DNA from: Thermoleophilia bacterium
GTDB taxonomy: Bacteria > Actinomycetota > Thermoleophilia > RBG-16-64-13
DNA: 64,000 bases
Assembly: GCA_027493445.1 (NCBI GenBank)
Contig: JAOSKU010000001.1
Span: forward strand, 3,797,845 to 3,861,844
Direction of reading: 5' to 3'
Part shown: one piece after another, positions 62,856 through 64,000 of the stretch
Layout of the letters: the number at the start of each line of letters is the position of its first letter
Numbering within the stretch: the first letter of the stretch is position 1
The notes under the pieces: generated by a model
The model's database searches: none
What the model was told of the DNA's origin: nothing
What the model saw: the letters and a program-made list of their open reading frames with translations, nothing else
Made by a program: the position numbers and the translations under genes

Positions 62856-63764
62856 TCAGACAGTTGTGTGAAGTGCACGGCCCAGCTCGTCGGGCAGCTC
62901 CTCCTGGGTAGAAGCCCTCATCGAAAGGCGCCGGCGCTGCCTCTCGATCACCACCAGATAGACGCCCACGAGCAGAAAAGAGGCGAGTGCAATGATGGAG
63001 CCCAGCGCGTAGACAACCGGGGTGACCCGCACGGTGGTCACGGCCAGGAGCTCCTGTGGGAGGCTCGTGCTGTGACCCATGACCAGACTACTGCGCTGCA
63101 CTTCGTCGAAGGACAGGGTGAAACCGAAGAGGAAGGACCCCAAGACCGCTGGGCTCAGAATCGGCAGTGTTATGGTGCGAAATACGCGCCAGGGTGAGGC
63201 CCCGAGGGTGGCGGCCGCCTCCTCGATCGAATGATCGAAGCGGTTCAGAAACACCAGGAAGACGAGGAAGCCGAAGGGCATAGCCCAGGCCACGTGCACC
63301 AGGAGGCCGGTGGTGGCCCAGTGGGCGCCGAATCCCATCTGATCGGTGAAGAGTCGCAAGCCCAGGCCGAGTATCACGCCGGGGGTCACCAAGCCCAGCA
63401 GCAGCAGATAGAAGAGGGCCCCCCGTCCGTGGAAGCGCTTGCGAAAGGCAAGGGCCGCCATGAGTGCGAGGACGGTCGCAACGACCGCAGTCAAGATGGC
63501 AAGGGCGAGCGACAGCACTAGCGGTGGTCCGTAGTTGGTCAGTGGCTCCCCCGAAATGGTGAACAATGAGTAATCACTCGGATTGAGAAGCTTCTGGTAG
63601 CTGATGGTCGACCACCCCTCGGGCGGGAACACCGAGATGTTCTGCAGCCCGAAAGAGAGGCGCAGCATGATCAAGAACGGGGCATAGAGCACGAGCAGGA
63701 TCAGCATGAAGAGCGTGCCAGAAGCCCATTTGTACACATGTTGACCGCGGGTGAGAGTAGCCAT
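62856..63764 (-). CDS. ABC transporter permease, PotC type
   Basis: A 302-residue permease with six transmembrane segments and the cytoplasmic EAA loop (EEAAATLGASPWRVFRTITL). The family transports spermidine/putrescine or similar cations. It lies between the PotB-type gene (9 bp upstream) and hyuA (24 bp downstream) in one operon, so the imported solute is probably the hydantoinase substrate or its precursor. Confidence 0.87.
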   Translation of the reverse strand: MATLTRGQHVYKWASGTLFMLILLVLYAPFLIMLRLSFGLQNISVFPPEGWSTISYQKLLNPSDYSLFTISGEPLTNYGPPLVLSLALAILTAVVATVLALMAALAFRKRFHGRGALFYLLLLGLVTPGVILGLGLRLFTDQMGFGAHWATTGLLVHVAWAMPFGFLVFLVFLNRFDHSIEEAAATLGASPWRVFRTITLPILSPAVLGSFLFGFTLSFDEVQRSSLVMGHSTSLPQELLAVTTVRVTPVVYALGSIIALASFLLVGVYLVVIERQRRRLSMRASTQEELPDELGRALHTTV

Positions 63765-63773
63765 GCCGGACCT

Positions 63774-64000
63774 CAGAGCTCACGCCGTAGGTTGTGGAAC
63801 TTCATGAATAGCCCGAGTACCAGGAAGACCATGACTATCAGGAGAACGCCGAGAGCGGAGGCCGCCGGCCACTGGCCGTACCCGGCGTACGCCTTGACCG
63901 TCCCGGCCAGCGCCGGGTGAGTGCCACCGCCAATGAGCCGCTCAGTGGCGTAGTCGCCGAACAGGAAGATCGCGGCGAAGAACGAACCGGCAACAAGCCC
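63774..64000 (-). CDS. ABC transporter permease, PotB type, 3' end
   Basis: The last ~75 codons of a second permease run off the right edge: SFFAAIFLFGDYATERLIGG and a final transmembrane helix (ALGVLLIVMVFLVLGLFMKF). It is the partner of the PotC-type gene 9 bp downstream. Its ATPase and binding protein are presumably outside the window. Confidence 0.8.

Overview
This window is GC-rich DNA from an anaerobic or facultatively anaerobic bacterium. I favour a deep-branching Actinomycetota lineage with low to moderate confidence. The reasons are an actinomycete-style tryptophan leader peptide (NWWW motif), a Thr-rich lipoprotein, a tRNA without encoded CCA, and a fused DrrA/DrrB-type ABC exporter. 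No rRNA or phylogenetic marker is present, so the assignment stays open.

Layout. 1-8.3 kb holds a nitrilase fragment, two zinc alcohol dehydrogenases, a SH3 lipoprotein, an ABC exporter and a VOC protein. 8.3-19.8 kb holds an FTR1-type iron permease, decayed hsdR and cupin remnants, formate-tetrahydrofolate ligase, a GNAT protein, a small Clp-N/HTH operon with a probably leaderless promoter, a transglutaminase/zinc-ribbon gene pair, an aquaporin behind a palindromic operator, and a PadR regulator.

20.2-32.3 kb is the centrepiece: a same-strand cluster of nine genes matching bamBCDEFGHI, the class II (tungsten, ATP-independent) benzoyl-CoA reductase complex. bamF is present twice. Both copies carry an in-frame TGA inside the FLCNW-U-GYS motif, so both should be selenoproteins. 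Immediately after each TGA lies a nearly identical RNA-hairpin sequence. The second copy has lost the usual ferredoxin tail and is fused to a winged-helix DNA-binding domain.

33.2-38.8 kb is an IS21-family element whose istA is split by a 3.4-kb serine-recombinase cassette. 39-41.4 kb is a camelysin/SipW cluster. 42.5-47.4 kb is a redox region: a mono-haem cytochrome with a SHOCT partner, a collapsed sulfide:quinone-reductase-like gene, and two paralogous six-haem cytochromes with an N-terminal S-layer homology domain. Each six-haem gene has the same promoter and a long conserved leader. 47.9-48.3 kb contains an apparently orphan trp attenuator. 48.5-53.9 kb holds a PadR/permease-prefix pair, tRNA-Ser(CGA), an alpha/beta hydrolase, a diguanylate cyclase, tadA and a small monooxygenase-like protein. 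54-64 kb holds an IS5 element, an amidohydrolase broken by an IS256 element, and a minus-strand operon of polyamine-type ABC permeases, hydantoinase/oxoprolinase A and B, and a class III aminotransferase.

Two window-wide themes stand out. First, a family of about 165-bp elements with inverted ends (at least eleven copies, one inserted inside another) sits between genes and supplies the 3' ends of several. Second, many reading frames, including the normally essential tadA, are broken by single-base indels in or beside G/C runs. This suggests base-calling errors rather than wholesale gene decay.
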